A stretch of DNA of 64,000 nucleotides from Amycolatopsis mongoliensis. GTDB taxonomy: Bacteria > Actinomycetota > Actinomycetes > Mycobacteriales > Pseudonocardiaceae. The notes beneath the pieces were generated by a model that worked only from the letters and a program-made list of their open reading frames with translations, was not told the origin of the DNA and searched no databases. Of this stretch, positions 26,166 through 34,618 are shown piece by piece (the stretch's first letter is position 1; every line of letters starts with the position of its first letter). The position numbers were made by a program, and so were the translations under genes. The stretch lies in assembly GCF_030285665.1 (NCBI RefSeq), contig NZ_CP127295.1:1364001-1428000 (forward strand), given 5' to 3'.

Positions 26166-27194
26166 GTGACGACGAAGCCGACCTCCTGGGCTCGTGGCGC
26201 GGCCCTGCGCGGCCTCGTCGCGCTGCCGCTCGTCGCGGGCCTGGTCGCCGCGGGCTGGCTGCTGGCCGACCGGTCGCCCGAACCCGCGCCCGCCCCGCTG
26301 CCGCTGCCGGTGGCCGAGGGCGCGGCGTCCGGCCCGTCGGTCCTCGAGGTCAGCGCGCCCGTGAAGGCGCAGGAGCCGGGCCAGGGCGCGTCCGGCCAGG
26401 GCGGCAAGAGCCCGCTGCAGCAGTGGGCCGACCAGCTGGCCGGGCCGCTCGACATCCCGGCCGACGCCCTGATCGGCTACGCGAACGGCGAGCTGACACT
26501 GCGGAGTGAAGACCCGTCGTGCCACCTCTCGTGGGTCACGCTGGCGGGCGTCGGCTCGGCGGCGTCGAACCACGGCCGCGGCGACGGGAACCTCCTGGGG
26601 CTGACCGCGGCGCAGGCCAAGAAGTACGGCACCGACGCGCCGGTCGCGGCCGGGCGCGCCCTGTGCGCGGGCGGCACGGACCTCGGTGCCGGCCCGGGCT
26701 GGTGGAAGGCGATCGCGGCGTACCACCCGGGCAGCGACACGGAGCTGTTCCGCCAGCGCGTCCTCGGCATGGCCCAGCTGTACGCGACGCTCTCCCTGGA
26801 CCCGGCCGCGGCCGATTCGGCCCGGGTCCGCGCGACCCGCTTCGCCCTGGGCCAGCTCGGCCTCCCGTACGTCTGGGGCGGCAACGGCCCCGACGCGGGT
26901 GCGGCGGGCTTCGACTGCTCGGGCCTGACGAAGGCGTCGTACGACAGTGCGGGCGTGCCCCTGCCGCGGACGGCGGACAGCCAGTTCCGGGCGCTCCCGC
27001 CGGTCCCGGCTTCGCAGGAGCCCCGCCTGGGCGACCTGGTGTTCTACGGCAGCCCGGCGACGCGCATCCACCACGTGGGGCTGTACCTGGGCAACGGCCT
27101 GATGATCAACGCCCCGACCGAAGGCCAGGCGATCCAGATCCACACGTACCACTCGAAGGGCGACGACTACGCGGGCGCGGGCCGCCCGGCCTGA
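26166..27194 (+). CDS. NlpC/P60 cell-wall endopeptidase
   Basis: A 342-residue exported or membrane-anchored peptidoglycan hydrolase. A hydrophobic segment at residues 15-36 acts as signal or anchor, followed by a Pro/Ala linker. A central lysozyme/SLT-like stretch (about 95-210, with SWVTLAGVGSAASNHGRGDG) is followed by the C-terminal NlpC/P60 domain: catalytic cysteine in GFDCSGLTKASYD (about 257) and histidine in HHVGLYLGNG (about 306). It would cut D-glutamyl-diaminopimelate bonds. Its 3' end overlaps the convergent TPR gene by 28 bases. Confidence 0.88.
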   Translation: MTTKPTSWARGAALRGLVALPLVAGLVAAGWLLADRSPEPAPAPLPLPVAEGAASGPSVLEVSAPVKAQEPGQGASGQGGKSPLQQWADQLAGPLDIPADALIGYANGELTLRSEDPSCHLSWVTLAGVGSAASNHGRGDGNLLGLTAAQAKKYGTDAPVAAGRALCAGGTDLGAGPGWWKAIAAYHPGSDTELFRQRVLGMAQLYATLSLDPAAADSARVRATRFALGQLGLPYVWGGNGPDAGAAGFDCSGLTKASYDSAGVPLPRTADSQFRALPPVPASQEPRLGDLVFYGSPATRIHHVGLYLGNGLMINAPTEGQAIQIHTYHSKGDDYAGAGRPA

Positions 27195-27820
27195 GTCAGC
27201 TCACCCATCGCCCGGGTCAGCAGCACGGCGTCCTCCTCCGGCAGCGACTGGCCCAGCCGCACCATCTGCACCGCCGTCAGCAACGCCGTCCGGTCGTCCG
27301 CGGTGCCGAGATCACCGAGATAGGGCGGAAGCAACACCCCGAGCGCCCGGAAGTCCTTGCGCTCGCACAGCTTGCCGAGCAGCTCGGTCAGCGCGGTGCT
27401 CCCGCCGCCGTTCGTCCGCAGCGCGGCCGCGATCGTGAACCGCATCCCGTCCCGGTACGGCCCGGCCGGAGCGTCTTCGAGACGCCCGGCCGCCTGCCGG
27501 TAGTGCTCCTGCGCGCGGTCGCCGTCCCCGAGCTCTTCGTGCGCGCGGGCCAGGTTCAGGTGCAGTGACGGGTAGAACCCGCGGACCCGCTCGTCGCCCA
27601 CGCGGTCGGCGCGCTCCAGGCACTCCTGGTTCCAGCGCAGGACGTCCTCGGGGGCCGTCTGGTGCCGGGCGAGGTAGTGCGCCGCCACGCAGGCGCCGTA
27701 GTCATCGGTCGCCGCGTCCCACGCCTGCCGGAACAGCGCGTGCGCGTCCTCGCTCCGGCCCGCCGCCTCGGCCTGCATGCCTTCCGCGCACAGGCGCACG
27801 ACCACGTCGTCGAGATCCAT
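27167..27820 (-). CDS. TPR-like helical protein
   Basis: A 217-residue all-alpha protein with TPR-like repeats (AEAAGRSEDAHALFRQAWDAA; SLHLNLARAHEELGDGDRAQEHYRQAAGRL). No signal peptide, membrane helix or enzyme motif is seen. Such proteins usually mediate protein-protein contacts. It is divergent from the VOC gene across about 50 bases, and its C-terminus overlaps the NlpC/P60 gene. The specific role is unknown. Confidence 0.75.
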   Translation of the reverse strand: MDLDDVVVRLCAEGMQAEAAGRSEDAHALFRQAWDAATDDYGACVAAHYLARHQTAPEDVLRWNQECLERADRVGDERVRGFYPSLHLNLARAHEELGDGDRAQEHYRQAAGRLEDAPAGPYRDGMRFTIAAALRTNGGGSTALTELLGKLCERKDFRALGVLLPPYLGDLGTADDRTALLTAVQMVRLGQSLPEEDAVLLTRAMGELTQAGRPAPA

Positions 27821-27869
27821 GGCGCCCAGGCTAGCGTTTTTGTCGGTGGTCGCCGCTAGCTTCGGGGAC

Positions 27870-28205
27870 ATGTACGAAGTCGACTTCGCCGAGTTCCCGT
27901 CCACGTCGGCCACCGCGTCCGGCGAGTTCTTCGCGCGCGCCTTCGGCTGGGACGTGACGCCGTACGGGCCGTCGTACACCGACGTCCGCGCACCCGGCCT
28001 CACCTTCGGCTTCCAGGCCGACGCGGCCGAGCAGCCCCGCGCGCCGCTGGTCACGATCCGCACGGACGACCTGGCGGCGGCCCGCGCCGCGGTCGAAGCG
28101 GCCGGCGGGGAGGTGACGAAGGAACCGTTCGCCTTCCCCGGCGGCCGGCGCTTCCACTTCCGCGAACCCGGCGGCAGCGAGCTGGCGGTGTGGAGCCCGG
28201 AATAG
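27870..28205 (+). CDS. VOC (glyoxalase/bleomycin-resistance) family protein
   Basis: A 111-residue single-domain VOC protein. The pattern FFARAFGWDVTPYGPSYTDV, then VTIRTDDLAAARAAVEAAGGEV, and a final FHFREPGGSELAVW contains the usual metal-ligand glutamate in SELAVW. Members are metal-dependent lyases, dioxygenases or drug-binding proteins. It is a stand-alone gene converging on the OYE-like gene with a 3-base gap. Substrate unknown. Confidence 0.8.
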   Translation: MYEVDFAEFPSTSATASGEFFARAFGWDVTPYGPSYTDVRAPGLTFGFQADAAEQPRAPLVTIRTDDLAAARAAVEAAGGEVTKEPFAFPGGRRFHFREPGGSELAVWSPE

Positions 28206-28208
28206 CCG

Positions 28209-29210
28209 TCAGGACACCGTGACTCCGTAGTACGTCGACGGATCGGCGGTGTCCAGAGGCAGGCCGAGCGCGAACCGCGTCACGAGGTCCGGGTTGGCGA
28301 CGAAGTGGCGGGAGTACGACACCGCGTCGGCGATCCCGGCCTCGATCACGGCGTCCCCGGAGTCGCGGTCGAAGCCGTTGTTCACGATGAGCGAGCCGCC
28401 GAACAGATTGCGATACCGCGCGAAACCGGCGAAGTCCGGTCCCGCGTCCGGACCACGGAGGTGCAGGTAGGTCACGTCGAGTCCGGCGACCAGCTCGTCG
28501 TACTCGGCGCGCAGCGATTCGTCCACTGTGAACAGTCCGCCGGTCCACCACGGCGAAAGCCTTACCCCGACAGCGATCCCGGAGGCACTCACGGCATCGA
28601 CGACCTCCAGCAGCAGCTTCCGCCGGCAACGCCCGTACGCGTCGGTGCGGTGGTTCGTCCGCGGGTGCAGGAACTGCGCGAGCAGGTACACGCCGTTGGC
28701 CGCCACCTCGACCCCGTCGAAGCCCGCGCGCCGCGCGTTCTCGGCGGCAGCGCCGTAGTCCGCGACGACGGCCCGGATCTCGGCCACGCTCATCTCGCGC
28801 GGCGTCACGGTCGGACGCCGTCCCGAGGCGGTGTGCACGGTCTCTCCGGGGTTCACCGCCGACGGTCCGGCCGGCCGGGCGCCGAGGAAGTCCGGGTGCG
28901 ACACCGCGCCGGTGTGCCACAGCTGCACCACGATCCGCCCGCCGAGGGCGTGCACGAGGTCGGTGACCGGCCGCCACCCGGCGACGTGTTCCTCGGCGTA
29001 CACCCCCGGGACGTCCGGGAATCCCACAGCCCGCTCACTCACCCAGGCGCCTTCGGTGACGATCAGCCCGGCGCCGGCACGCTCCGCGTAGTAGGCGGAC
29101 TGTGGTTGCCCGGGCACGCCGCCGGGAACACGCGCGCGAGTCGTCGGCGCCAGCACCACGCGGTTCGGCAGGCGCCATCCGCCCAGGTCGGCAGGGGTCA
29201 GCAAGCTCAT
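28209..29210 (-). CDS. Old-yellow-enzyme-like flavoprotein with altered active site
   Basis: A 333-residue TIM-barrel protein of the NADH:flavin oxidoreductase/OYE family (VVLAPTTRARVPGGVP, VQLWHTGAVSHPDF, QFLHPRTNHRTDAYG). Active members reduce activated alkenes with NADPH using a His-x-x-Asn/His pair. Here that segment reads VEVAANGVYLLAQFL (about residue 180), so the usual histidine is missing and the loop is shifted by one. The GGSxxNR motif normally following TDAYG is replaced by RCRRK. It may have lost ene-reductase activity. It is divergent from the SigJ-like factor, a common arrangement for oxidoreductases. Confidence 0.8.
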   Translation of the reverse strand: MSLLTPADLGGWRLPNRVVLAPTTRARVPGGVPGQPQSAYYAERAGAGLIVTEGAWVSERAVGFPDVPGVYAEEHVAGWRPVTDLVHALGGRIVVQLWHTGAVSHPDFLGARPAGPSAVNPGETVHTASGRRPTVTPREMSVAEIRAVVADYGAAAENARRAGFDGVEVAANGVYLLAQFLHPRTNHRTDAYGRCRRKLLLEVVDAVSASGIAVGVRLSPWWTGGLFTVDESLRAEYDELVAGLDVTYLHLRGPDAGPDFAGFARYRNLFGGSLIVNNGFDRDSGDAVIEAGIADAVSYSRHFVANPDLVTRFALGLPLDTADPSTYYGVTVS

Positions 29211-29277
29211 CGGTCACCTCTGGTCGCACGGATTCGTCGTGAGTGCGACGGTGGGTGCGGGCGAAAGGTGACCGATG
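29208..29277. promoter_or_regulatory. Mirror-image leaders of the OYE-like and sigma genes
   Basis: CATCGGTCACCT (29208-29219) and AGGTGACCGATG (29266-29277) are a perfect 12-base inverted repeat containing both start codons and both AGGTGACC ribosome sites. Both divergent promoters must fit in the 47 bases between. No clear -10/-35 pair or ECF motif was recognised there. Confidence 0.45.
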
Positions 29278-30129
29278 GACGAGCTGGCCGGGGAGTTCGA
29301 GGCGGAGCGCGCCAGGCTGCGCGGGCTGGCCTTCCGGATGCTCGGCTCGGCGGCCGAGGCCGACGACGCCGTCCAGGAGGCCTGGCTGCGGCTGAACCGC
29401 GTGGACTCCGTGGACAACCTCGCGGCCTGGCTGACGACGGTCGTCTCCCGCGTCTGCCTCGACGTCCTGCGCTCGCGGAAGGCCCGTCGCGAAGACCCCT
29501 TCGACGTGGTGCCGGAGCCCGCGGCCGACGCCGATCCGGCCGGCGAGGCCGAGCTGGCCGACTCGGTGGGCCGCGCGCTGCTCGTGGTGCTGGACGCGCT
29601 CGGGCCGGCCGAGCGGATCGCGTTCGTGCTGCACGACCTGTTCGCCGTGCCGTTCGAGCGGATCGCCCCGGTGCTGGACCGCACCCCGGTGGCGGCGAAG
29701 AAGCTCGCGAGCCGTGCGCGGCGGCGGGTTCGCGGCACGTCCCCGCTGCCCCCGGCCGACCTGACGCGGCACCGCCGGGTGGTCGACGCGTTCCTGGCCG
29801 CGGCCCGCGGCGGTGACCTCGAGGAGCTCCTGGACGTGCTGGCCCCCGACGTCGTCCGCCGCGCCGACGCGGCCGCGTTGCCGGCCGGGGCGGCCCTCGA
29901 GACGCGCGGGGCCCGCGCCGTGGCCGAGGAGACGCAGGTGTTCGGGAAACGGGCTCACTTCGCCGAAGCGGCCCTCGTGGACGGCGCGGTCGGTGTCGTC
30001 GTGGCCCCGCGCGGCCGGCTGCTGCTCGTCCTCGCGGTGACGGTCGAGGGCGAGCGGGTGGCGGCGTACGAGGTGATCGCCGACCCCGCCCGGCTCGCCG
30101 CGCTGCACGTCGCACTGCTCAGCGCTTGA
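29275..30129 (+). CDS. SigJ-like (ECF41-type) RNA polymerase sigma factor
   Basis: A 284-residue ECF sigma factor with a C-terminal SnoaL/NTF2-like extension. Region 2 is at about residues 8-75 (LRGLAFRMLGSAAEADDAVQEAWLRL), region 4 at about 105-155 (LVVLDALGPAERIAFVLHDLF) and the SnoaL-like domain from about 170. In this family the extension itself tunes sigma activity in place of an anti-sigma factor, and targets are often adjacent oxidoreductase genes such as the divergent OYE-like gene. Its end overlaps the convergent reductase gene by 11 bases. Confidence 0.88.
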   Translation: MDELAGEFEAERARLRGLAFRMLGSAAEADDAVQEAWLRLNRVDSVDNLAAWLTTVVSRVCLDVLRSRKARREDPFDVVPEPAADADPAGEAELADSVGRALLVVLDALGPAERIAFVLHDLFAVPFERIAPVLDRTPVAAKKLASRARRRVRGTSPLPPADLTRHRRVVDAFLAAARGGDLEELLDVLAPDVVRRADAAALPAGAALETRGARAVAEETQVFGKRAHFAEAALVDGAVGVVVAPRGRLLLVLAVTVEGERVAAYEVIADPARLAALHVALLSA

Positions 30130-30706
30130 TCCGGTAGGAGAGGTGTGTGACGCCGGTCCCCTCGACGACCTCGGGGCCGGTCAGCGTGGTGGTGCCCTCG
30201 AGCTGCTCGAAGAACCGGACGCCCGAGCCGAGCAGCACCGGGACGAGGTCGACCTGGATGCCGTCGAGCAGGCCGAGGTTGAGGCACTGCTGCGCGATCT
30301 TGGTGCTGGCGACGGCGACGTTCTTGTCGCCGGCGACCTTCTTGGCCTGTTCGACGGCGCCTTCGACGCCGTCGGTGACGAAGGTGAACGGCGCGTCCGG
30401 GTGCGGCCAGTCCGCCGGTGCCTCGTGGGTGACGACGAAGACCGGCACGCCCATCGGGTGCGTGCCGCCCCAGCCCTGGGTGATGTCGAACAGGTGGCGG
30501 CCGGCGATCAGCGCGCCGACGTTGTCCATGGCGTCGCGCAGCATCTTCGCGCTGGCCTCGGAGGTCTTGAAGGTCGCCCATTCGACGGCGGTGGGCACCT
30601 CGACGTCGCCGTTGCCGAACCACCCGAACAGGTGATCGATGCGGTCCTGCGGGTCGGCGACGAAGCCGTCGAGGGACATGGACATGTTGGCGATGACGTC
30701 GGCCAT
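30119..30706 (-). CDS. Dihydrofolate reductase-like (RibD C-terminal domain) protein
   Basis: A 195-residue protein of the RibD_C/DHFR fold. The N-terminal ANMSMSLDGFVADPQD, the central ALIAGRHLFDITQGWGG and the later DLVPVLLGSGVRFFEQL match the stand-alone 'dihydrofolate reductase family' group, presumably NADPH-dependent but of unknown substrate. A strong AAAGGAG ribosome site supports the ATG. It converges on the SigJ-like gene. The upstream gap to 30852 shows no second gene. Confidence 0.85.
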   Translation of the reverse strand: MADVIANMSMSLDGFVADPQDRIDHLFGWFGNGDVEVPTAVEWATFKTSEASAKMLRDAMDNVGALIAGRHLFDITQGWGGTHPMGVPVFVVTHEAPADWPHPDAPFTFVTDGVEGAVEQAKKVAGDKNVAVASTKIAQQCLNLGLLDGIQVDLVPVLLGSGVRFFEQLEGTTTLTGPEVVEGTGVTHLSYRIKR

Positions 30707-30852
30707 TTCTAGCTCCTTTGTGCTGGTCGGAGGCGGTTTTCCTCGCTGAGGGGAAGTCTGGCGCGATCGCCCGGGCGGAAGATCTGCCACCTGGCCGACA
30801 TCCGGCGGCGGGGTGGCCGATGCCTTGACAGGCGCGGCGGTCTCCGCGACTA

Positions 30853-30880
30853 TGAACGTGTGTTCATGAACGAGTGTTCA
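30853..30880. promoter_or_regulatory. Two abutting 14-base palindromes, candidate TetR operator
   Basis: TGAACGTGTGTTCA (30853-30866) is followed directly by TGAACGAGTGTTCA (30867-30880). Each has TGAAC/GTTCA arms around four bases. They lie just before the methyltransferase start, and a TetR gene is next in the operon, so autoregulation by paired TetR dimers is the simplest reading. Confidence 0.75.
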
Positions 30881-30897
30881 CAACGAGGGAGATGGGG

Positions 30898-31716
30898 ATG
30901 ACGGGGATCGTCAACACCGCGCAGGCCGAGGCGTGGAACGGGTACGAAGGGGAGCACTGGGCTTCGCACGCCGAGCGCTACGACGCCGTGAACAACGGGT
31001 TCAACGATTACGTGCTCGACCGGGTGGGCCCGGACGACCGGGTGCTCGACATCGGCTGCGGCAACGGCCGGCTGACCCGGCTCGCGGCGGCGCGGGCCCG
31101 GTCCGCGACCGGAGTCGACCTGTCCGGGCCGATGCTCGCGACCGCGCGGGCGCGGGCGGCGGGGGTCCCGAACGTGACCTTCGAGCAGGGCGACGTCCAG
31201 GTGTACCCGTTCGCCGAAGGCGGGTTCGACCTGGCGGTCAGCCGGTTCGGGGTGATGTTCTTCGCCGACCCGGTGGCGGCGTTCGCCAACGTCCGGCGCG
31301 CCCTGAGCCGCGGCGGCCGGCTCGCGTTCCTGTGCATGACGGCGCTCTCCGGCACCGACCTCGGCCGGGTGTTCGGGGCGCTGGCGGAGTACCTGCCCCA
31401 GCCCACGGGTCCGGACGGCAGCGGCCCGACGTCGTTCGCGAACCCGGAGCGGACGACGGCGGTCCTGACCGAAGCCGGCTTCGAGGACGTGGCGTGCACC
31501 CGCGTCGAAGCCGACCAGGTCTGGGGCCGCGACGTCCCGGACGCGGCGCGGTTCATCGGTGACTGGGGTCCGGTCCGCCACCACCTGGGCATGGTCGACG
31601 ACGCGACCGCCACCAAGGCGAAGGAAGCCCTGACGGCGGCACTGGAGCCGTTCGCCGGTCCGGACGCGGTCCGCCTGCGCGGGACGGCGTGGCTGGTCAC
31701 GGGAAGGAGGTCGTAG
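30898..31716 (+). CDS. Class I SAM-dependent methyltransferase
   Basis: A 272-residue methyltransferase of the UbiE/type 11 group. The SAM motif is VLDIGCGNGRLTRLAA (about residue 45), the acidic strand end is ATGVDLSGPML (about 68) and FEQGDVQVYPF (about 95) precedes a GGFDLAVSRFGVMFF motif IV. The second of two ATGs is chosen because AGGGAG lies six bases before it. It is followed by the TetR gene and preceded by a doubled operator, so it is probably repressed by that TetR until a small molecule appears. Acceptor substrate unknown. Confidence 0.87.
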   Translation: MTGIVNTAQAEAWNGYEGEHWASHAERYDAVNNGFNDYVLDRVGPDDRVLDIGCGNGRLTRLAAARARSATGVDLSGPMLATARARAAGVPNVTFEQGDVQVYPFAEGGFDLAVSRFGVMFFADPVAAFANVRRALSRGGRLAFLCMTALSGTDLGRVFGALAEYLPQPTGPDGSGPTSFANPERTTAVLTEAGFEDVACTRVEADQVWGRDVPDAARFIGDWGPVRHHLGMVDDATATKAKEALTAALEPFAGPDAVRLRGTAWLVTGRRS

Positions 31717-31730
31717 GCGCTGGATCTACG

Positions 31731-32342
31731 ATGGCGGTGATGTCACCGAGGAAAGCCGCGGCTCAGCGGGACGGCCAGTCCCTGCACGACCTGCTGGTCG
31801 AAACCGCCCAGAAGATGATCGCCACGCACGGGACGACCGGGATGACCGTGCGCGAGATCGCGCGCATGGCCGGCGTCGCCGACGGCGTGCTCTACAACCA
31901 CTTCTCCGACAAGGAGGAGCTGGTGGCCCGGGCCTTGCTGGAGCACGTGCGCACGACGGAAGCGGAGCTGGGCGACCTGCCGGTGGCCGGGGAAGGCACC
32001 CTGGAGGGGAACCTCCACCGCCACCTGGAGTTCGGCCTCGCCCTGCACAAGGTGATCGTGCCGGCGTTCAGCGGCTTGGTCGGGCAGCCGAGGGTGCTGG
32101 AGCGGTTCGCGGAGATCAGTGAGCGATCCGGCTACTGGCGCGACCGCCTGCTGGCCTACCTCAAGGAGGAGCGCGCGCTGGGCAGGCTGCACCCGGAGTC
32201 CGAAGTGGATGCGGCCGCGGCCATGCTGGTCGGCTACTGCCACGCCTCGGTGCTGGCGGTGGTCTTCCCGCACACGGGCCCCCTCGACCCGCCCACGGTG
32301 GACTCGGTGGTGCGGGCGACGCTCCACGGCATCGCGCCGTAG
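31731..32342 (+). CDS. TetR/AcrR-family regulator
   Basis: A 203-residue TetR protein. The N-terminal helix-turn-helix at about residues 15-65 (ATHGTTGMTVREIARMAGVADGVLYNHFSDKEELV, in parts) is typical, and the C-terminal half is an all-helical ligand domain. It lies 14 bases behind the methyltransferase gene, which carries the doubled palindrome upstream. A second ATG nine bases downstream is an alternative start. The downstream bases to 32399 hold no clear feature. Confidence 0.87.
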   Translation: MAVMSPRKAAAQRDGQSLHDLLVETAQKMIATHGTTGMTVREIARMAGVADGVLYNHFSDKEELVARALLEHVRTTEAELGDLPVAGEGTLEGNLHRHLEFGLALHKVIVPAFSGLVGQPRVLERFAEISERSGYWRDRLLAYLKEERALGRLHPESEVDAAAAMLVGYCHASVLAVVFPHTGPLDPPTVDSVVRATLHGIAP

Positions 32343-32399
32343 CGCCCGATCCGCGGCGGCACCGCCGTGCGCCCCGGCACCACCTCGGTGCAGCGCGGC

Positions 32400-32783
32400 C
32401 TAAACCATCGGATTCCCGCCGGCCGTCGACTCCGGGACCTCCTGCACCACGTCCCAGTGCTCGACGATCCGCCCGTCCCGCACCCGCATGACGTCCGCGA
32501 TCGCGCTCCCTCGCGACCCGGGTGTCAGCCGCATGAGGCTGTGCGTGCACACGAGGTCGTCCTCGGCCACGACCCGGCGCACCTCCAGGCTCAGCTCCGG
32601 GAACCGGACCACGAAGCCCGCCAGGTACTCGGCCGAGGCGTCGGCGCCGGCCGGGGCGTGCGGGTTGTGCTGGACGTAGTCGTCGCCGACGTACGCGGCG
32701 AAGGCGTCCGCCGGGCGCTTCTCGGTGAAGGCCGTCCGAAGGAAGGCGAGGACCACTTCCTTGTTCCGCTGGGTTTCCGTCAT
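32400..32783 (-). CDS. SnoaL-like polyketide cyclase/ester cyclase-family protein
   Basis: A 127-residue NTF2-fold protein (VVLAFLRTAFTEKRPADAF, DYVQHNPHAPAG, IADVMRVRDGRIVEHWDVVQ). The HNP and EHWD motifs are typical of SnoaL-like proteins found across actinobacteria as hydrolases, cyclases or binding proteins. It is divergent from the LysR gene across about 95 bases, so LysR probably controls it. No palindrome in that gap is strong enough to annotate. Substrate unknown. Confidence 0.82.
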   Translation of the reverse strand: MTETQRNKEVVLAFLRTAFTEKRPADAFAAYVGDDYVQHNPHAPAGADASAEYLAGFVVRFPELSLEVRRVVAEDDLVCTHSLMRLTPGSRGSAIADVMRVRDGRIVEHWDVVQEVPESTAGGNPMV

Positions 32784-32879
32784 CACTGTCCGTCCTTTGT
32801 GGAATTCTCGACACCAAGTCCACCACTCGCACGACAGAAAGGGAAAGACCGATGGACTCTGCCGCGATACCCTCACGGT

Positions 32880-33779
32880 ATGGACGACGTCGAGGTCCGT
32901 GAGCTGCGGTACTTCCGCGCGGTCGCCGAGGAGTTGAACTTCTCCCGCGCCGCCGAGCGGCTCGGGATGGCGCAGCCGCCGCTGTCACGCGCGATCCGGT
33001 TGCTGGAGCGGCGGTTGGGCGTCCAGCTCTTCGAGCGCACCAGCCGGCACGTCGCCCTGACACCGGCCGGGAAGGTCCTGCTCGCGGAGTCGGCGAAGGC
33101 ACTGGACGCGGTCACCACCGCGGTCCGGCTCACCCGCCGGGCCGCGCAGCAGCCGGCGGCGCTCGTCGTCACCGCGAAACCCGGGGTGGCCACCGAACTG
33201 CTGCGGCGGATCGCCGACCGGCATCCGGACCCGGTCGAGATCCGGATCAGCGGGTTCGGCGAGCAGACGGGCTTGCTGCGTGACGGCCAGGCCGACGTGG
33301 CCTTGCTCGGCTGCCCGGGCGACCACGGTGATCTGGACGTCGAGGTGCTCTTCACCGAGCCTCGGGTCGCCGCGCTCCCGGCGCGGCACGAGCTGGCCGG
33401 CCGGTCCTCCTTGACCTGCGCGGACTTCACCGGGCGGGCGACGCCGTTCTGGCCGGGCGCGTCGGTCGCGGACCGGGCCTACTGGTCGGGCCGGGACGTG
33501 ATCGGCGGCCCTGTCACGCCGGGGCCGGTGGTGCACGACAGCGCCCAGCTGCTGGAAACGGTCGCGCTCGGGCAGGCGATCGCGCTGCTGCCGGCGTCGT
33601 TCGCCGAAGGGCACCCGCGAACCGACATCGTCTACCGGCCGGTCGTCGACGCGACGCCGTACTCGCTCGCCCTCGCCTGGCCGGCGGGCGCGCGAGACCT
33701 GCGGATCGCGCGGTTCGTGCGGACCGCCGTCGAGGTCAGCGAAGCACTACCTCGACCGGATGCCGTCCCGGCGGGGTGA
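32880..33779 (+). CDS. LysR-family transcriptional regulator
   Basis: A 299-residue LysR protein. The N-terminal winged helix is intact (LRYFRAVAEELNFSRAAERL, PPLSRAIRLLERRLGVQLFER), followed by a periplasmic-binding-like effector domain (about residues 90-290). LysR factors usually activate the divergent gene, here the SnoaL-like one. The 3' end overlaps the transglutaminase-like gene by 44 bases on the other strand. Confidence 0.9.
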   Translation: MDDVEVRELRYFRAVAEELNFSRAAERLGMAQPPLSRAIRLLERRLGVQLFERTSRHVALTPAGKVLLAESAKALDAVTTAVRLTRRAAQQPAALVVTAKPGVATELLRRIADRHPDPVEIRISGFGEQTGLLRDGQADVALLGCPGDHGDLDVEVLFTEPRVAALPARHELAGRSSLTCADFTGRATPFWPGASVADRAYWSGRDVIGGPVTPGPVVHDSAQLLETVALGQAIALLPASFAEGHPRTDIVYRPVVDATPYSLALAWPAGARDLRIARFVRTAVEVSEALPRPDAVPAG

Positions 33780-34599
33780 CCGAGCGGATCACCGGCGGCA
33801 CCCGCACGTCCTCGGCCTCGAACAGCACGCGCAGGTGCCCGAGGTCCGCCTCGGCCATCACTTCGGCCAGCTCGTCCGCGCGGGCGACGGCGTCCGGGGC
33901 GAGCACGGCGTCGTCGCCGAGGTCGCCCCAGAGGTCCCACAGGACCATCTCGTGCTTGTTCAGCGCGGCGAGGTCGAGCACGAGGTTGTGCCGCGCGTAC
34001 GGCAGGCCGCGCAGGAACGGCGCGTCCAGGTCCGGCGAGACCACGAGCCGGGCCGGCTCGATGTCGCCCGAGCGGGCCGCGGCCCAGGCGTCCGCGCCGA
34101 CCAGGAACCGGTCGCGAGGGACGTCCAGGAGGTCGAACTCGCCGAAGTCGTCCGGCAGCTGGGGTTCGACCAGGCGCCAGCCGTCGGGGGACCACACCTC
34201 CGCGACGACGTGGTCGAGGTACCAGCCCGGCATCAGGTAGCTCGCGAAGCCGACCCTGGCGCGCGCCGGGATGCCGTGGTGGCGGGCCATCGAGACGAAC
34301 AGCAACGTGAAGTCGCGGCAGCAGCCGACGATCCGGTGCACCGGCGAACGCGGCGCACCGGGCGGAGCCGGGTCGAGTTCGCGCGGGCGCGCGAACATGT
34401 CCGACGCGTACCGCAGGTTGATCTCCTCGCCGCGCGAAGCCGGGAAGCCGTGCCGCGTGATGTCGCCCTGGGCCCAGTAGTGGAACACCAGCCCGGACGC
34501 CGCCCGGCGCAGAGCCGCGAGGTCGTGCGGAACACCGTCGAGCCACGACGACTGCGCGCCCGGGTCGGAGAAGCGGCTGTGGCCGACGTACCAGTTCAT
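33736..34599 (-). CDS. Transglutaminase-like superfamily protein
   Basis: A 287-residue protein with a transglutaminase-like core. The catalytic cysteine is in RIVGCCRDFTLLFVSMAR (about residue 94), the histidine in GWYLDHVVAEVW (about 130) and the aspartate probably in the following LVEPQL/DFGEFDLLDV stretch. Members are papain-like cysteine proteases or amidases of varied function. It has no signal peptide. The gene is leftward and precedes nothing in the same orientation until the SnoaL-like gene. Function unknown. Confidence 0.8.
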   Translation of the reverse strand: MNWYVGHSRFSDPGAQSSWLDGVPHDLAALRRAASGLVFHYWAQGDITRHGFPASRGEEINLRYASDMFARPRELDPAPPGAPRSPVHRIVGCCRDFTLLFVSMARHHGIPARARVGFASYLMPGWYLDHVVAEVWSPDGWRLVEPQLPDDFGEFDLLDVPRDRFLVGADAWAAARSGDIEPARLVVSPDLDAPFLRGLPYARHNLVLDLAALNKHEMVLWDLWGDLGDDAVLAPDAVARADELAEVMAEADLGHLRVLFEAEDVRVPPVIRSVTPPGRHPVEVVLR

Positions 34600-34618
34600 C
34601 GCCCCAGGCTACGAAAAT

